Shown: piece by piece, positions 33,734 to 42,546 of the stretch
How the letters are laid out: every line of letters begins with the position of its first letter
How positions within the stretch are numbered: the first letter of the stretch is position 1
From: Allorhizobium borbori
GTDB lineage: Bacteria > Pseudomonadota > Alphaproteobacteria > Rhizobiales > Rhizobiaceae
Length of the DNA stretch: 64,000 nt
Reading direction: 5' to 3'
NCBI RefSeq assembly: GCF_014196535.1
Contig: NZ_JACIDU010000006.1
Coordinates: forward strand, 62,001-126,000
The notes under the pieces: model-generated
Told to the model about the DNA's origin: nothing
The model's database searches: none
The model's input: the letters and a program-made list of their open reading frames with translations, nothing else
Position numbers and translations under genes: made by a program

Positions 33734-35718
33734 CCCGTTGCCTGCCCTGTTTCCGTCTCCGGCGGCACCGATGCGCCGAGCGGCGTGCCGCGCAATTGCT
33801 GGAGATCGTCCAGTTGCGCCAGAAGGTCTGCCGTCATCTCCTTCAGGCGCTGTGCGTCGCTGCCCGGCGTCGCGTGGCGCGACAGGCGTTGTTCCAGCCG
33901 TTTCAACGCGCCGATGAGCCGGGGGTTTTCGCGGTTGCTGCGACCGATGCGGTTCAGCACCGCCTCGATTGCCCGCCGCAGGTCCGGCGTGATGCCGACC
34001 TGACGCAGCGCCGCGCGACAGCCGAACACCACATCGCCGAGCGCCAGCGTGATGAGCCCCTTGCGCATGGTGATTTCCGGCCGCTCGCCGCTGTGCAGCT
34101 CGTGGAATGTCCAGTTGGTGATCTTGAGGAAGCGCGCCACGAAGCGCAGCCGCCACGAGCTTGCCGATCCACGCCCGGCCTGGGCGAGCGCGATGGCCTG
34201 AAGCTCGCTCTTGATCATTTCCCACAGCATCTTGCGCCGGCGGGTGGCGTTGATGGGGAAGAGGAAGCGGAAGGCGACATAGCCGATGACGCCGCCGCTG
34301 GCCGCCATCGCTGCCTTTTCCAGCGGCGGAAACATCTGTGCATAGACGCTGTGGGTCGGGGTGAGCAGCAGAAGCAGGGTCAGCGCATAATCCGTCGCCG
34401 AAAGCGAAATGCGCCGGTGCGAGCGGATGAAGGCGAACAGCAGAAAACAGGGCGACATGGCCGCGACCTGCTGGAGACCGGTGGCGTTCGGGGCCCAGAA
34501 AAAGGTCTCGCAACTCCAGGCCACGGTGGCGGCGATGAGCTGGCCGATCACCACGTCGCGCATGGCGCGCGAGGGGGAGACGCCGCTCGACGCCAGCGAG
34601 ATCACGATGGCCGAGCTGATGAGGGCCACCTGCACGATGGCCGCGCCGGTCACGGCCCAGACGAGACCGATGGCGCCGGTGACGAAGAAGATGCGCGCCG
34701 CCGCCTGCGTGGCGCCGCGCCAGTCGGAATGCCAGCTTGCATTGTCGGCGGGGGCAAGCGCGATCCCCCGGTCGCTGCCGTCATCGTCGGGAATGGCCGA
34801 GGCGAGCGCGACGATGGCTTCCTCCAGACGCGGATCGTCGGTCATCGGCAAAAGCTTGGATAGCCGGCTATGAATGCCGGCGAAATCGGGCTGGCCATGC
34901 AGCCGCGCCGCCATGTCGCCAAAGGCTTGCGCCATCGCGGGGTTGCCGCGCGTGCGGGCGCTGGCCAGAAGAAGATTGGTGGCGCAGACCAGCAGGTCGT
35001 TCAGCGGGTCCGTCAGGTGGTGCGCGCCGGGACGGCCGCTCGTCAGCGTCGCCAGTTCCGCCGAAAGCTCGGCGGCCGCCGCCGTCACCTTGTAGAGCTG
35101 CCCGACCTTTGCCAGGCCGTCGCGCTCCAGAGTGACGGCGGTCATGCCGAAAATGTCCGCGAGAATGCGGCGGGTCTTCTGCTCGATCTCGGCGCGGCTG
35201 GAGGCCGGCGCCAGCAGATAGCCGAGCGCAATACCGGCGACGACGCCGATCATGATCGCTGTCACGCGGTCGAACGCCACCCACTTCACCATGTCCGGCG
35301 GGCCGACATTGTTCATGGCCACGATGATGGCGGAATAACCGGCCAGCACCGTTCCATAGGAGCGGTAGGAGCGTTGCAGCGTGCCGATGAACAGGCAGGC
35401 GGCGCTCCACAGCGCCAGACCGGCGGCAATGATCGCACTGTTGCCCTCCGCCAGCGTCAGCACCAGAAGCCCGACGGCCGAACCGGCCAGTGTGCCGATG
35501 AAGCGGTAAAGGTTCTTCTCGATGGTCTGGCCGCGGCTGGGCTGGATGGTGACGAAGACCGTGATCGCCGCCCATTGCGGATGATCGAGGCCCGCCGCCC
35601 AGGCAATGACAAGGGCGGCGAAAGCGGTCAGCGCCACCCAGGCGCTGTGCAGAAGTTTCGGCAGGTCGAAGCCGAACTGGGTCATCAGGGCGCGCAAGGC
35701 GGAAATCGGCGTGTTCAT
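33730..35718 (-). CDS. FUSC-family membrane exporter (AaeB-like)
   Basis: A 662-residue inner-membrane protein with two sets of about six hydrophobic helices (residues 15-180 and 350-500) separated by a cytoplasmic helical part, and a long helical C-terminus. The start TVFVTIQPSRGQTIEKNLYR is the FUSC/AaeB signature. The family exports aromatic carboxylic acids and related compounds with the help of a membrane-fusion protein, which is not encoded next to it. ATG 35718 is chosen over TTG 35730. Its stop lies in a RIME-like repeat. Confidence 0.82.
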   Translation of the reverse strand: MNTPISALRALMTQFGFDLPKLLHSAWVALTAFAALVIAWAAGLDHPQWAAITVFVTIQPSRGQTIEKNLYRFIGTLAGSAVGLLVLTLAEGNSAIIAAGLALWSAACLFIGTLQRSYRSYGTVLAGYSAIIVAMNNVGPPDMVKWVAFDRVTAIMIGVVAGIALGYLLAPASSRAEIEQKTRRILADIFGMTAVTLERDGLAKVGQLYKVTAAAAELSAELATLTSGRPGAHHLTDPLNDLLVCATNLLLASARTRGNPAMAQAFGDMAARLHGQPDFAGIHSRLSKLLPMTDDPRLEEAIVALASAIPDDDGSDRGIALAPADNASWHSDWRGATQAAARIFFVTGAIGLVWAVTGAAIVQVALISSAIVISLASSGVSPSRAMRDVVIGQLIAATVAWSCETFFWAPNATGLQQVAAMSPCFLLFAFIRSHRRISLSATDYALTLLLLLTPTHSVYAQMFPPLEKAAMAASGGVIGYVAFRFLFPINATRRRKMLWEMIKSELQAIALAQAGRGSASSWRLRFVARFLKITNWTFHELHSGERPEITMRKGLITLALGDVVFGCRAALRQVGITPDLRRAIEAVLNRIGRSNRENPRLIGALKRLEQRLSRHATPGSDAQRLKEMTADLLAQLDDLQQLRGTPLGASVPPETETGQATG

Positions 35719-35959
35719 CCGGGACGGCAATCGGCAAGGTTCGGGAGCGGCCTGCGGCGGCAGGCCGTATGGAGGGAACGCGCATGAGAAGGGAGAAGAA
35801 TCCCGCCACCCATGCGTGGCACGCCTCTAAGACTTGAACAAGGGCAATTCCAAGGCCGACCAATGCATGCTGCGCAAAAGGGAGCAAAGGTTTTGCGATA
35901 AGGGCAGGCAAAAGACAGACCCTGAAGCAACCGAAGCGGAGCCGAGCGATCGCAGCGTT

Positions 35960-37234
35960 TCAGACGGAGAATGCCGGGGTCAGCACGAAGACGGTAAGAC
36001 CGGCGGCAAGTGCCGCGCTGCTGGCCAGCAGGAAGTGCCCGCTGAACGCGCCCCTTCCGACAATGGTGGCATAGGCTGCCTTGGCGATCGTGTTGGCGAT
36101 CACCGCCACACCGAAGGCGCGGGCGGCGAGTTCCACGTCGATGGTGTTCTGCATGCCGGCAATCGTCACGGCGATGGCGTCGACATCGGCCAGTCCTGAC
36201 AGTGCCGCGACGACGAGCAGCCCGGCATCGCCGAACCACAGCGTTGCAGCGCGGGCCAGGAAGGCAATTGCGACCAGGAGAAGCGCCATCTTCAGAACGG
36301 CGGCAAGCTCAAAGGGGTTGCGCGCATCGTTTCCGGCATGGGTATCCTGGCTGCGCTGAAAGAAGAACAGCGAAAAGCCGGCCATGACGAGGGCGGTGGT
36401 GACGAGCGCGGGGCCGATGCGCCAGGCGATGGGGGCGGCGAGTGCCAGGCAGAATACCGTTACCTTGGCGCAGGACACCGCATTGGCGGCGAGCGTTCCG
36501 GCGACAAGCGGGCGTGGATCATCGCCGGCTTTTGCCCGGCGCGAATTGGTGATGGTGACGCCTGTCGAGGAAATGAGCCCGCCGACGGCGCCGGCCAGCA
36601 ATTCGCCACGGCTGGTGCCGAAGACCTTGACGGCGACGTAACCGCAAAAGGAAATGCCGGCCAAAAGGATGACCAGCATCCAGATATCGGCCGGGGAAAT
36701 GCCGCCGAAGGGGCCGATGGCACGCGCCGGGATGAGTGGCAGTACGATGAAGGTCATGGCCAGAAAGAGGATCGCCGAGCGCAGCTCGTTCCATGTCAGC
36801 GTGCGCATGAAGCCATGCAACACCTCGCGGCTTGCGAGAATGGAGACGAGCGCCACGCCGCCGGCGGCCGCCAATGACTGGCTGCCAAGCACGGCCAGCG
36901 CGCCCAGCGCGAATGTGGACATGGCGGCGATGACGGAGGTGACGCTGTAATTTTCGGATGCGATGGATTCCCGGTACTGGAAAGCCGCAAAGACCAGCGA
37001 AAACACCAGGAAAATGCCGGCGACAGTCAGGCCCCCGGCGGCTTCGGCGCCGGATATGGCCTGTTCCAGCAACCCGGCCGTGCCGCCCAGCAGGCCGGCC
37101 AGCGTGAAGGTTCGCAAGCCCGCCGTTCGCTGGCCTTCCTGCTCGTCCCGCTCCCGCCAATGCCGTTCCATGCCGACGATCGCGCCGATGGCGATGGCCA
37201 GACCGAAACGCTGGAACAAGGTGAGGGTGTCCAT
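35960..37234 (-). CDS. MgtC/SapB-DUF4010 family membrane protein
   Basis: A 424-residue protein with about 12 hydrophobic segments. The first 140 residues match the MgtC/SapB type (GLAIAIGAIVGMERHWRERD, RTAGLRTFTLAGLLGG), followed by the DUF4010 repeat of that fold (ELLAGAVGGLISSTGVTITN, ALSGLADVDAIAVTIAGM). Transport or regulatory function is not established for the longer family. It stands alone between the FUSC gene and the MocR regulator. Confidence 0.85.
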   Translation of the reverse strand: MDTLTLFQRFGLAIAIGAIVGMERHWRERDEQEGQRTAGLRTFTLAGLLGGTAGLLEQAISGAEAAGGLTVAGIFLVFSLVFAAFQYRESIASENYSVTSVIAAMSTFALGALAVLGSQSLAAAGGVALVSILASREVLHGFMRTLTWNELRSAILFLAMTFIVLPLIPARAIGPFGGISPADIWMLVILLAGISFCGYVAVKVFGTSRGELLAGAVGGLISSTGVTITNSRRAKAGDDPRPLVAGTLAANAVSCAKVTVFCLALAAPIAWRIGPALVTTALVMAGFSLFFFQRSQDTHAGNDARNPFELAAVLKMALLLVAIAFLARAATLWFGDAGLLVVAALSGLADVDAIAVTIAGMQNTIDVELAARAFGVAVIANTIAKAAYATIVGRGAFSGHFLLASSAALAAGLTVFVLTPAFSV

Positions 37235-37279
37235 GGCCGCAATGTCCTCGTGACGGTGCGCCCGGACGCCCGCCTTGCC

Positions 37280-38785
37280 TCAGGCGGTTCGGGCGATGGG
37301 AATATCGTCCTTTATGGAGGCGAGAATGGCAAGTCCACGGGTGATTTCATCGTCGTTGAAGGCGGAAAAGCCGATCAGCAGGCCCTGCTGGCGCGCGCCC
37401 GTCATGTAGTAGGGCGACAGCGGGCGCAGGATGAGACCCTTTTCGGCGGCGAGACGGGAGACGAGAAGATCGTCCGCATCCTCTTCCAGCGGCAGAACGA
37501 TATGGGTGCCGCTGTCGGGCATCGGCATCCAGCAATTCTCGCCGAAGATCTCGGTCAACCCGGCGAGCATCTTTTCGCGGCGGCCCTGATAGAGATTGCG
37601 CATGCGCCGGATGTGCGAGACGAAAAGGCCGCGGTTCATGAATTCCGAAAGCACCATCTGCTCGATCAGCGAGGCGTGGCGGTCCACCACGGCGCGGGCC
37701 CTGGCGAAATGATCGCCGAGATCGGCGGGCACGACGAGATAGCCCAGCCGGAAGGAGGGCAGCAGCGTCTTGGAGAAGGTGCCCATGTGAATGGTGCGCT
37801 GCTCGCCATCCAGCGCATAGACCGAGCGCAGCGTGAAGCCGGTATAGTTGAACTCGTGGTCGTAATCGTCCTCAATGATCCATGTGCCGGCGCGGGCGGC
37901 CAGTGAAACGAGCGCCTCGCGCCGTTCGGGCGAGAGCTGGCTGCCGAGCGGGTAATGCCGGGCCGGCGAGGTGACGACGAGGCGCGGCGCCGGCTGGCGG
38001 GCAATGGCTTCCTCGAACTTCGCCCCGTCGCCGTCGACGGGGATGGGACAGACAACGCCGCCATTGGCCCGCACGACCGATTGCGCGCCGACATAGCCCG
38101 GCTCCTCCAGCCATACGGGATCACCGGGATCGAGCAGCATGCGGCAGACGAGGTCGAGGCCCTGCTGCGAACCCGTGGTGATGATGACCTGATTGTAGGT
38201 GCAGACGACGCCGCGCGAGGCGCTGAGATGCTGGGCGACCGCCCGGCGCAGCGGCTCATAGCCGGCATTCGAGGCTTCGGCGAGGATCTGGCCGGTGAGA
38301 CGTCCCGATGTTTCGTTGAGAAGCCGGAGCCAGGTGCGGATCGGAAATTCGCGCAGATCCGGAAGGTCGGGCATGAACGGTGTCGGGCGCTCGGAAAATG
38401 CATCTGAGGCCGAGGCCACGAGGCTCTTGCCACGCCGGGAGAGCGAGCGGAACGGGTAGCTGTAGCCGTTGCGCGGATCTTCCTCGCTCGCGGCCGGCTG
38501 GAGGGTCTCGGTCGCGGTGAGGTCGGCGATGAAGGTGCCGGCTCCCACGCGGCTCGACAGCAGCCCCTCTTCGCTCAGGGTTTCGAACACCTGCACCACC
38601 GTATTGCGGGAAACGCCGAGTTCATCGGCAAAGACGCGGGTTGAAGGCAGCTTGGTGCCCGCCGGAAGCTGGCCGCTGCGGATGGCGCCCTTCATCCATT
38701 CGGTGATCTGCCGGTAGATCGGCATGGCTGCGTTCTTGTCGAACTCCACTGAAACGAGGGAACCGGTGACGGCGGTCTTGGGCAT
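37280..38785 (-). CDS. MocR/GabR-type PLP-dependent regulator
   Basis: A 501-residue regulator with an N-terminal GntR HTH (residues about 22-90: LPSTRVFADELGVSRNTVVQ) and a C-terminal fold-type I aminotransferase domain. The PLP Lys is in HMGTFSKTLLPSFRLGY; WIIEDDYDHEFNY holds the ring-facing Asp. ATG 38785 gives the normal MocR length; upstream in-frame codons lack a ribosome site. These proteins sense amine-PLP adducts (GABA, taurine, ectoine derivatives). It is divergent from the ten-gene transport/ligase operon starting at 39059 and is its likely regulator. Confidence 0.9.
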   Translation of the reverse strand: MPKTAVTGSLVSVEFDKNAAMPIYRQITEWMKGAIRSGQLPAGTKLPSTRVFADELGVSRNTVVQVFETLSEEGLLSSRVGAGTFIADLTATETLQPAASEEDPRNGYSYPFRSLSRRGKSLVASASDAFSERPTPFMPDLPDLREFPIRTWLRLLNETSGRLTGQILAEASNAGYEPLRRAVAQHLSASRGVVCTYNQVIITTGSQQGLDLVCRMLLDPGDPVWLEEPGYVGAQSVVRANGGVVCPIPVDGDGAKFEEAIARQPAPRLVVTSPARHYPLGSQLSPERREALVSLAARAGTWIIEDDYDHEFNYTGFTLRSVYALDGEQRTIHMGTFSKTLLPSFRLGYLVVPADLGDHFARARAVVDRHASLIEQMVLSEFMNRGLFVSHIRRMRNLYQGRREKMLAGLTEIFGENCWMPMPDSGTHIVLPLEEDADDLLVSRLAAEKGLILRPLSPYYMTGARQQGLLIGFSAFNDDEITRGLAILASIKDDIPIARTA

Positions 38786-38834
38786 TTCGGGTCTCCAGGC
38801 GGACGAAACGGGGCAGGGAGGAGCCAATCCGAAT

Positions 38835-38864
38835 TGGTACCGCCGAATTTTCGTAAATGGCACT
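38835..38864. promoter_or_regulatory. Candidate MocR direct repeats
   Basis: TGGTACC at 38835 and TGGCACT at 38858 are similar heptamers starting 23 bp apart (about two helix turns), as MocR dimers often require. They lie in the 273-bp AT-rich interval between the regulator and the divergent operon. No clear -35/-10 pair could be assigned. Confidence 0.3.
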
Positions 38865-39058
38865 AACGGATCCATTATCGCCCGCATATTGTCAAAATGC
38901 AAACAAACCCAAGATTGAATAAATAAACAATCAAATCTTGAAGGTATGAAATCTGGAATTTTCACCAATTCCCGAAACTAAAAACTATGTCCGAAAACTC
39001 AGTATGACAAAAATACTTTGTTGTTCTGAAAATAAACGGCTATTTCCAGAGGGTCATC

Positions 39059-40627
39059 ATGAAGAATAACAGCAATGATATTGAAGGCGTTCTCAACGAA
39101 TTCGACGCTGGCGGCATGAGCCGCCGCAACTTCCTGCAACGGATGACGGCGCTCGGCGTTTCCGCTGTGGTTGCAAATACGGTACTGCAGTCGCCGCTCG
39201 GCGCCCGCAAGGCCTTTGCCGCCATCGGCGGTGCGGAAGAGCGCGCCTGGGCGCTGGCGAAGGAAGCCGCCGCCAAGGCCACCAAGAAGTCGCTGACGCT
39301 GCTCATCCCGACCGGCTCCATCGGCAATATGACGCCCTATGTCGACAAGTGGAAGAAGGAACTCGGCATCGACCTCATCTTCATCGAGGAGCCGGATGAA
39401 GTCGTCCACACGAAGGGCATGCAGGAAGCCGTCGCCAAGACCGGCAGCTATGACGTGATGATGCCGACCGCCATGTCCTACCCGGACTGGATCGATAGCG
39501 GCGTGATCTACGACCTGACGGACTGGGTGGAAAAATACGATCCGGAAATCTTCAACCCGGATTATGGCGTCGTCTTCCCGGCCAGCCACCACGCACAGCT
39601 CTATAACGGCCGCGTCGCCGGGCTGCTGAACGACGGCGACCAGATCACGCTTCTGTGCCGCGACGACCACATCAAGAACCCGGACAAGGCGAAGGCCTTC
39701 GCCGACAAGTTCGGCTATGCGCTTTCGACGCCGAAGACCTGGAGCGAATATTACGACATCGCCTCCTTCATGCACGATCCGGCCAACGGCTTCTACGGCA
39801 GCCTCGAATATCGCTCGCGCTACTACGTGAAGTGGATGTTCATGCAGCGGCTGATCTCCAAGGGCCGGCTCTACTTCGACAAGGACATGAACCCGACCTT
39901 CAATTCGGAAGAGGGGCTGGCGGCCCTCGACGACATGATGAAGATGAACCAGTTCCTGCACCCGGATGCCTTCAGCTTCACCTGGTCCTCGAACTACAAC
40001 GCCTTCGGTCGCGGCGAAGGCTTCATGAACATCTGCTGGCCGTCGGGCTTCAAATATTCGAAGGCCCCGTCCACGGGTCCGGCGACCTCCGGCAAGATCG
40101 CCGCCACCGTCATGCCCGCCGACAAGCTGAAGGATGGCACGCTGCTTTATGCCGGCATGTTCTGCTGGGGCTATGGCTATGCCGTTTCGAAATATTCGGC
40201 CAATCCGGAACTTGCCTATGCCTATGCCCAGTGGATGACGTCGCCGACGATCTCGATGGACGCCATTCCCTATCTCGGCGGTTATTCCGATCCGTATCGC
40301 GTCAATCACATGAAGAAGCCGTCGGAGCGGATGCTGGACACCTACACCCAGCCCTATCTCGATACGCTCTACGACAATATGGTCAATACGGTGCCGGATT
40401 TCTGCCTGCCGGGCGGCTTCGAGTATCAGGACGCGCTCGACAAGGAAATCCACGCCTGCATGACCGGCGAGAAGAAGCCGCAGAAGGCCCTCGACGACGC
40501 TTCGCGCGCCTTCGAGCGCATCACGCGCCGCATCGGCAAGGAGAAGGTCCAGAAATCCTGGCTGGCGCTCACCAAGAACCTCGCGGAGCCGATCAAGAAG
40601 GCGTCCGGCGCGGACAAGTGGGGCTGA
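39059..40627 (+). CDS. Tat-exported ABC substrate-binding protein (family 1)
   Basis: A 522-residue periplasmic binding protein, first in the ten-gene operon, behind CCAGAGGG. The twin-arginine signal is SRRNFLQRMTALGVSAVVAN, cut near AFA|AIGG. The mature part has the cluster-D (carbohydrate/polyamine-like) pattern: SLTLLIPTGSIGNMTPYVDK, VMMPTAMSYPDWIDSG, FGRGEGFMNICWPSG. It is longer than most. Export by Tat suggests folding before transport. The following ligase and amidotransferase point to an amine rather than a sugar (inference). Confidence 0.88.
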   Translation: MKNNSNDIEGVLNEFDAGGMSRRNFLQRMTALGVSAVVANTVLQSPLGARKAFAAIGGAEERAWALAKEAAAKATKKSLTLLIPTGSIGNMTPYVDKWKKELGIDLIFIEEPDEVVHTKGMQEAVAKTGSYDVMMPTAMSYPDWIDSGVIYDLTDWVEKYDPEIFNPDYGVVFPASHHAQLYNGRVAGLLNDGDQITLLCRDDHIKNPDKAKAFADKFGYALSTPKTWSEYYDIASFMHDPANGFYGSLEYRSRYYVKWMFMQRLISKGRLYFDKDMNPTFNSEEGLAALDDMMKMNQFLHPDAFSFTWSSNYNAFGRGEGFMNICWPSGFKYSKAPSTGPATSGKIAATVMPADKLKDGTLLYAGMFCWGYGYAVSKYSANPELAYAYAQWMTSPTISMDAIPYLGGYSDPYRVNHMKKPSERMLDTYTQPYLDTLYDNMVNTVPDFCLPGGFEYQDALDKEIHACMTGEKKPQKALDDASRAFERITRRIGKEKVQKSWLALTKNLAEPIKKASGADKWG

Positions 40628-40644
40628 TCGAAGCCTCGTTTCCT

Positions 40645-40676
40645 CCGGCGGCGCGCCGTTCTCCGCGCGTCGCCGG
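40645..40676 (+). other. Hairpin after the binding-protein gene
   Basis: Arms CCGGCGGCGCG and CGCGCGTCGCCGG pair with one mismatch, without a following T-tract. Such hairpins after binding-protein genes commonly protect that part of the mRNA and raise its level over the permease genes. Confidence 0.5.
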
Positions 40677-40695
40677 TGTTCACTGGAAATGCTCT
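40676..40695 (+). repeat. Possible remnant of a RIME-like element (right end)
   Basis: GTGTTCACTGGAAATGCTCT matches the right end of the repeat at 3180-3285 (GTATTCACCGGACATGCTCT) at 17 of 20 positions. It lies between the binding-protein and first permease genes. The left part of the element is not evident. Confidence 0.4.
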
Positions 40696-40714
40696 CGAGA
40701 TTGCGAGGTCAACG

Positions 40715-41686
40715 ATGACCCTTCACGCACCACCCGAAGTGCAGAGGCCCGCCGTCATGCTGCCGTCTTCACCCGCCGCCGCCCCGGTCCACCGGCCCGC
40801 CGGCAATCTCGGCGTCGCCCGCTTCTTCGCCGTGCCGGGCCAGATCGTGTCGCTGACGGTTCTCGTCATGCCGCTGCTGGTCGCGCTTTACATGAGCTTC
40901 ACCGACTGGTCGCCGACGCGCGGCTCGCTGTTCGACGCCACCTTCGTCGGCTTCGAGAACTATGCCGAGCTTCTGGTCTACGACACCCGCTTTCTGGAAG
41001 CGGTGATCCGCACGGTGCTGATTTCGGCCACCTGTCTCATGCTGGAATTCACGCTGGGGCTTGGGCTCGCCGTCCTCTTCCTGCGGGAATTTCGCGGCAA
41101 GGCCATCCTCTTTTCCGCCTTCCTCACACCCATGATGATCCTGCCGGTCGTCGTCGGCTACACCTTCTGGATGCTGTTCCAGTCGAACGGACCGATCAAC
41201 CAGATCATCGCGCTGATCGCCGGTCCCGGCGCCATGCCGGAATGGTTCCGCAGTGCGCCGTTTGCGGTGGCCACCGTCATCATCACCGAGGTCTGGCACT
41301 GGACGCCGCTCTTCTTCCTCATCCTGCTGTCGGGGCTGAATGCCGTGCCGGAAAACCCGGTTCGCGCCGCCGTCATTCTCGGCGCTTCCCCCCGCCAGGT
41401 GTTTTGGCAAGTGGTGCTGCCCATGCTCAAGCCGGTCATCATCGTCGCCTTCGTCATCCGCGCGATGGAGATCATCAAGCTGTTCGACGAGGTGTTCATG
41501 CTGACGCGCGGCGGGCCGGGCTCGGCGACGGAAACCATCAGCCTCTACATTTACAAGCTCGCCTTCAACGATTTCCAGCTCGCCTATGGCGCGGCCGCCG
41601 CCTTCCTGGTGCTGATCGGCACGCTCGTCATCATCAATCTCATGCTCCTGCCGGTGCGGGACCAGCTTCTGGAGGCGCGGCGCTGA
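40715..41686 (+). CDS. ABC importer permease A (MalF-like)
   Basis: A 323-residue inner-membrane permease with six hydrophobic helices after a 40-residue Pro/Ala-rich cytoplasmic N-terminus. The coupling motif region is NPVRAAVILGASPRQVFWQVVLP (EAA loop). ATG 40715 follows GCGAGG. Its stop overlaps the next start (TGATG). It belongs to the CUT1-type permeases. Confidence 0.92.
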   Translation: MTLHAPPEVQRPAVMLPSSPAAAPVHRPAGNLGVARFFAVPGQIVSLTVLVMPLLVALYMSFTDWSPTRGSLFDATFVGFENYAELLVYDTRFLEAVIRTVLISATCLMLEFTLGLGLAVLFLREFRGKAILFSAFLTPMMILPVVVGYTFWMLFQSNGPINQIIALIAGPGAMPEWFRSAPFAVATVIITEVWHWTPLFFLILLSGLNAVPENPVRAAVILGASPRQVFWQVVLPMLKPVIIVAFVIRAMEIIKLFDEVFMLTRGGPGSATETISLYIYKLAFNDFQLAYGAAAAFLVLIGTLVIINLMLLPVRDQLLEARR

Positions 41687-42546
41687 TGCTTTCCCGTCCC
41701 TTGACCCTGCCGCTTGCCCTTCTGCTGGCCGCGGCCCTCGTCATCACGCTGTTTCCGGTGTTCTGGATCGTGATGACCGCGATCAAGCCGCCGACCGACT
41801 GGAACGCCGCGCCTGCCGTGTGGCTGCCTTCCGAGCCGACGCTGGTGAATTTCAGGACGCTGTTCGACCCGACGGCCCTCAAGGCCTATGGCCTGAGCGG
41901 TGTCAGCCAACCGGCGACGCCCTCCATGCTCGGCTCGATCCTCGCTTCGGTCGTCGCCACCGCGCTGTCCATCCTCATCGGGCTTTTCGCGGCCATCGGT
42001 CTGTCGCGCTACGCGACGATGACGAAGGCCACGCCGCTGATGATCCTGTCGGGGCGCATGTTTCCGCCGGCGGCGATTGCGGTGCCCTTCGTCATCATCT
42101 TCTCGGTCACCAATGTCATCGACACCTATAGCGGTCTCATTGCCATCTATGTCGCGGTCACGCTGCCCTTTTCCACCTGGATGCTCAAGAGCTTCATCGA
42201 TGACCTGCCGCGCGAGATCGAGGAAGCGGCCATGCTCGACGGGCGCTCGCGGCTGATGGCGCATCTCACCGTCACCATTCCGCTGGTGAGGGGCGGGCTG
42301 TTCGCCACCACCATGTTCATCTTCATTCTCAACTGGTCGGAATTCATGTTCGCCCTGGTCCTGTCCTACACCAACGTGACCACCATTCCCGTGCAGCTTG
42401 CCAAATATGTCACGGCAACGGCGGGCACGCTTTACGGCGTGCAGGCGGCGCTTGCGGTGCTCGCCATGCTGCCGCTCGTCATCGGTGGCTTCATGATCCA
42501 GTCGCACCTTGCCCGTGGCATGACCTTCGGAGCGGTGAAACGATGA
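41686..42546 (+). CDS. ABC importer permease B (MalG-like)
   Basis: A 286-residue inner-membrane permease with six helices. The EAA coupling loop is EIEEAAMLDGRSRLMAHLTV. The unusual segment MILSGRMFPPAAIAVPFVI matches MalG-type proteins of glycerol and polyol importers. Start and stop overlap the neighbours by 1 and 4 bases. Confidence 0.92.
   Translation: MLSRPLTLPLALLLAAALVITLFPVFWIVMTAIKPPTDWNAAPAVWLPSEPTLVNFRTLFDPTALKAYGLSGVSQPATPSMLGSILASVVATALSILIGLFAAIGLSRYATMTKATPLMILSGRMFPPAAIAVPFVIIFSVTNVIDTYSGLIAIYVAVTLPFSTWMLKSFIDDLPREIEEAAMLDGRSRLMAHLTVTIPLVRGGLFATTMFIFILNWSEFMFALVLSYTNVTTIPVQLAKYVTATAGTLYGVQAALAVLAMLPLVIGGFMIQSHLARGMTFGAVKR

Noticed and set aside
39655-41685. Frame continuous with permease B running back through the binding-protein and permease A genes
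   Set aside because: Only the part from 41686 has permease sequence; the earlier part is an out-of-frame reading of other genes.
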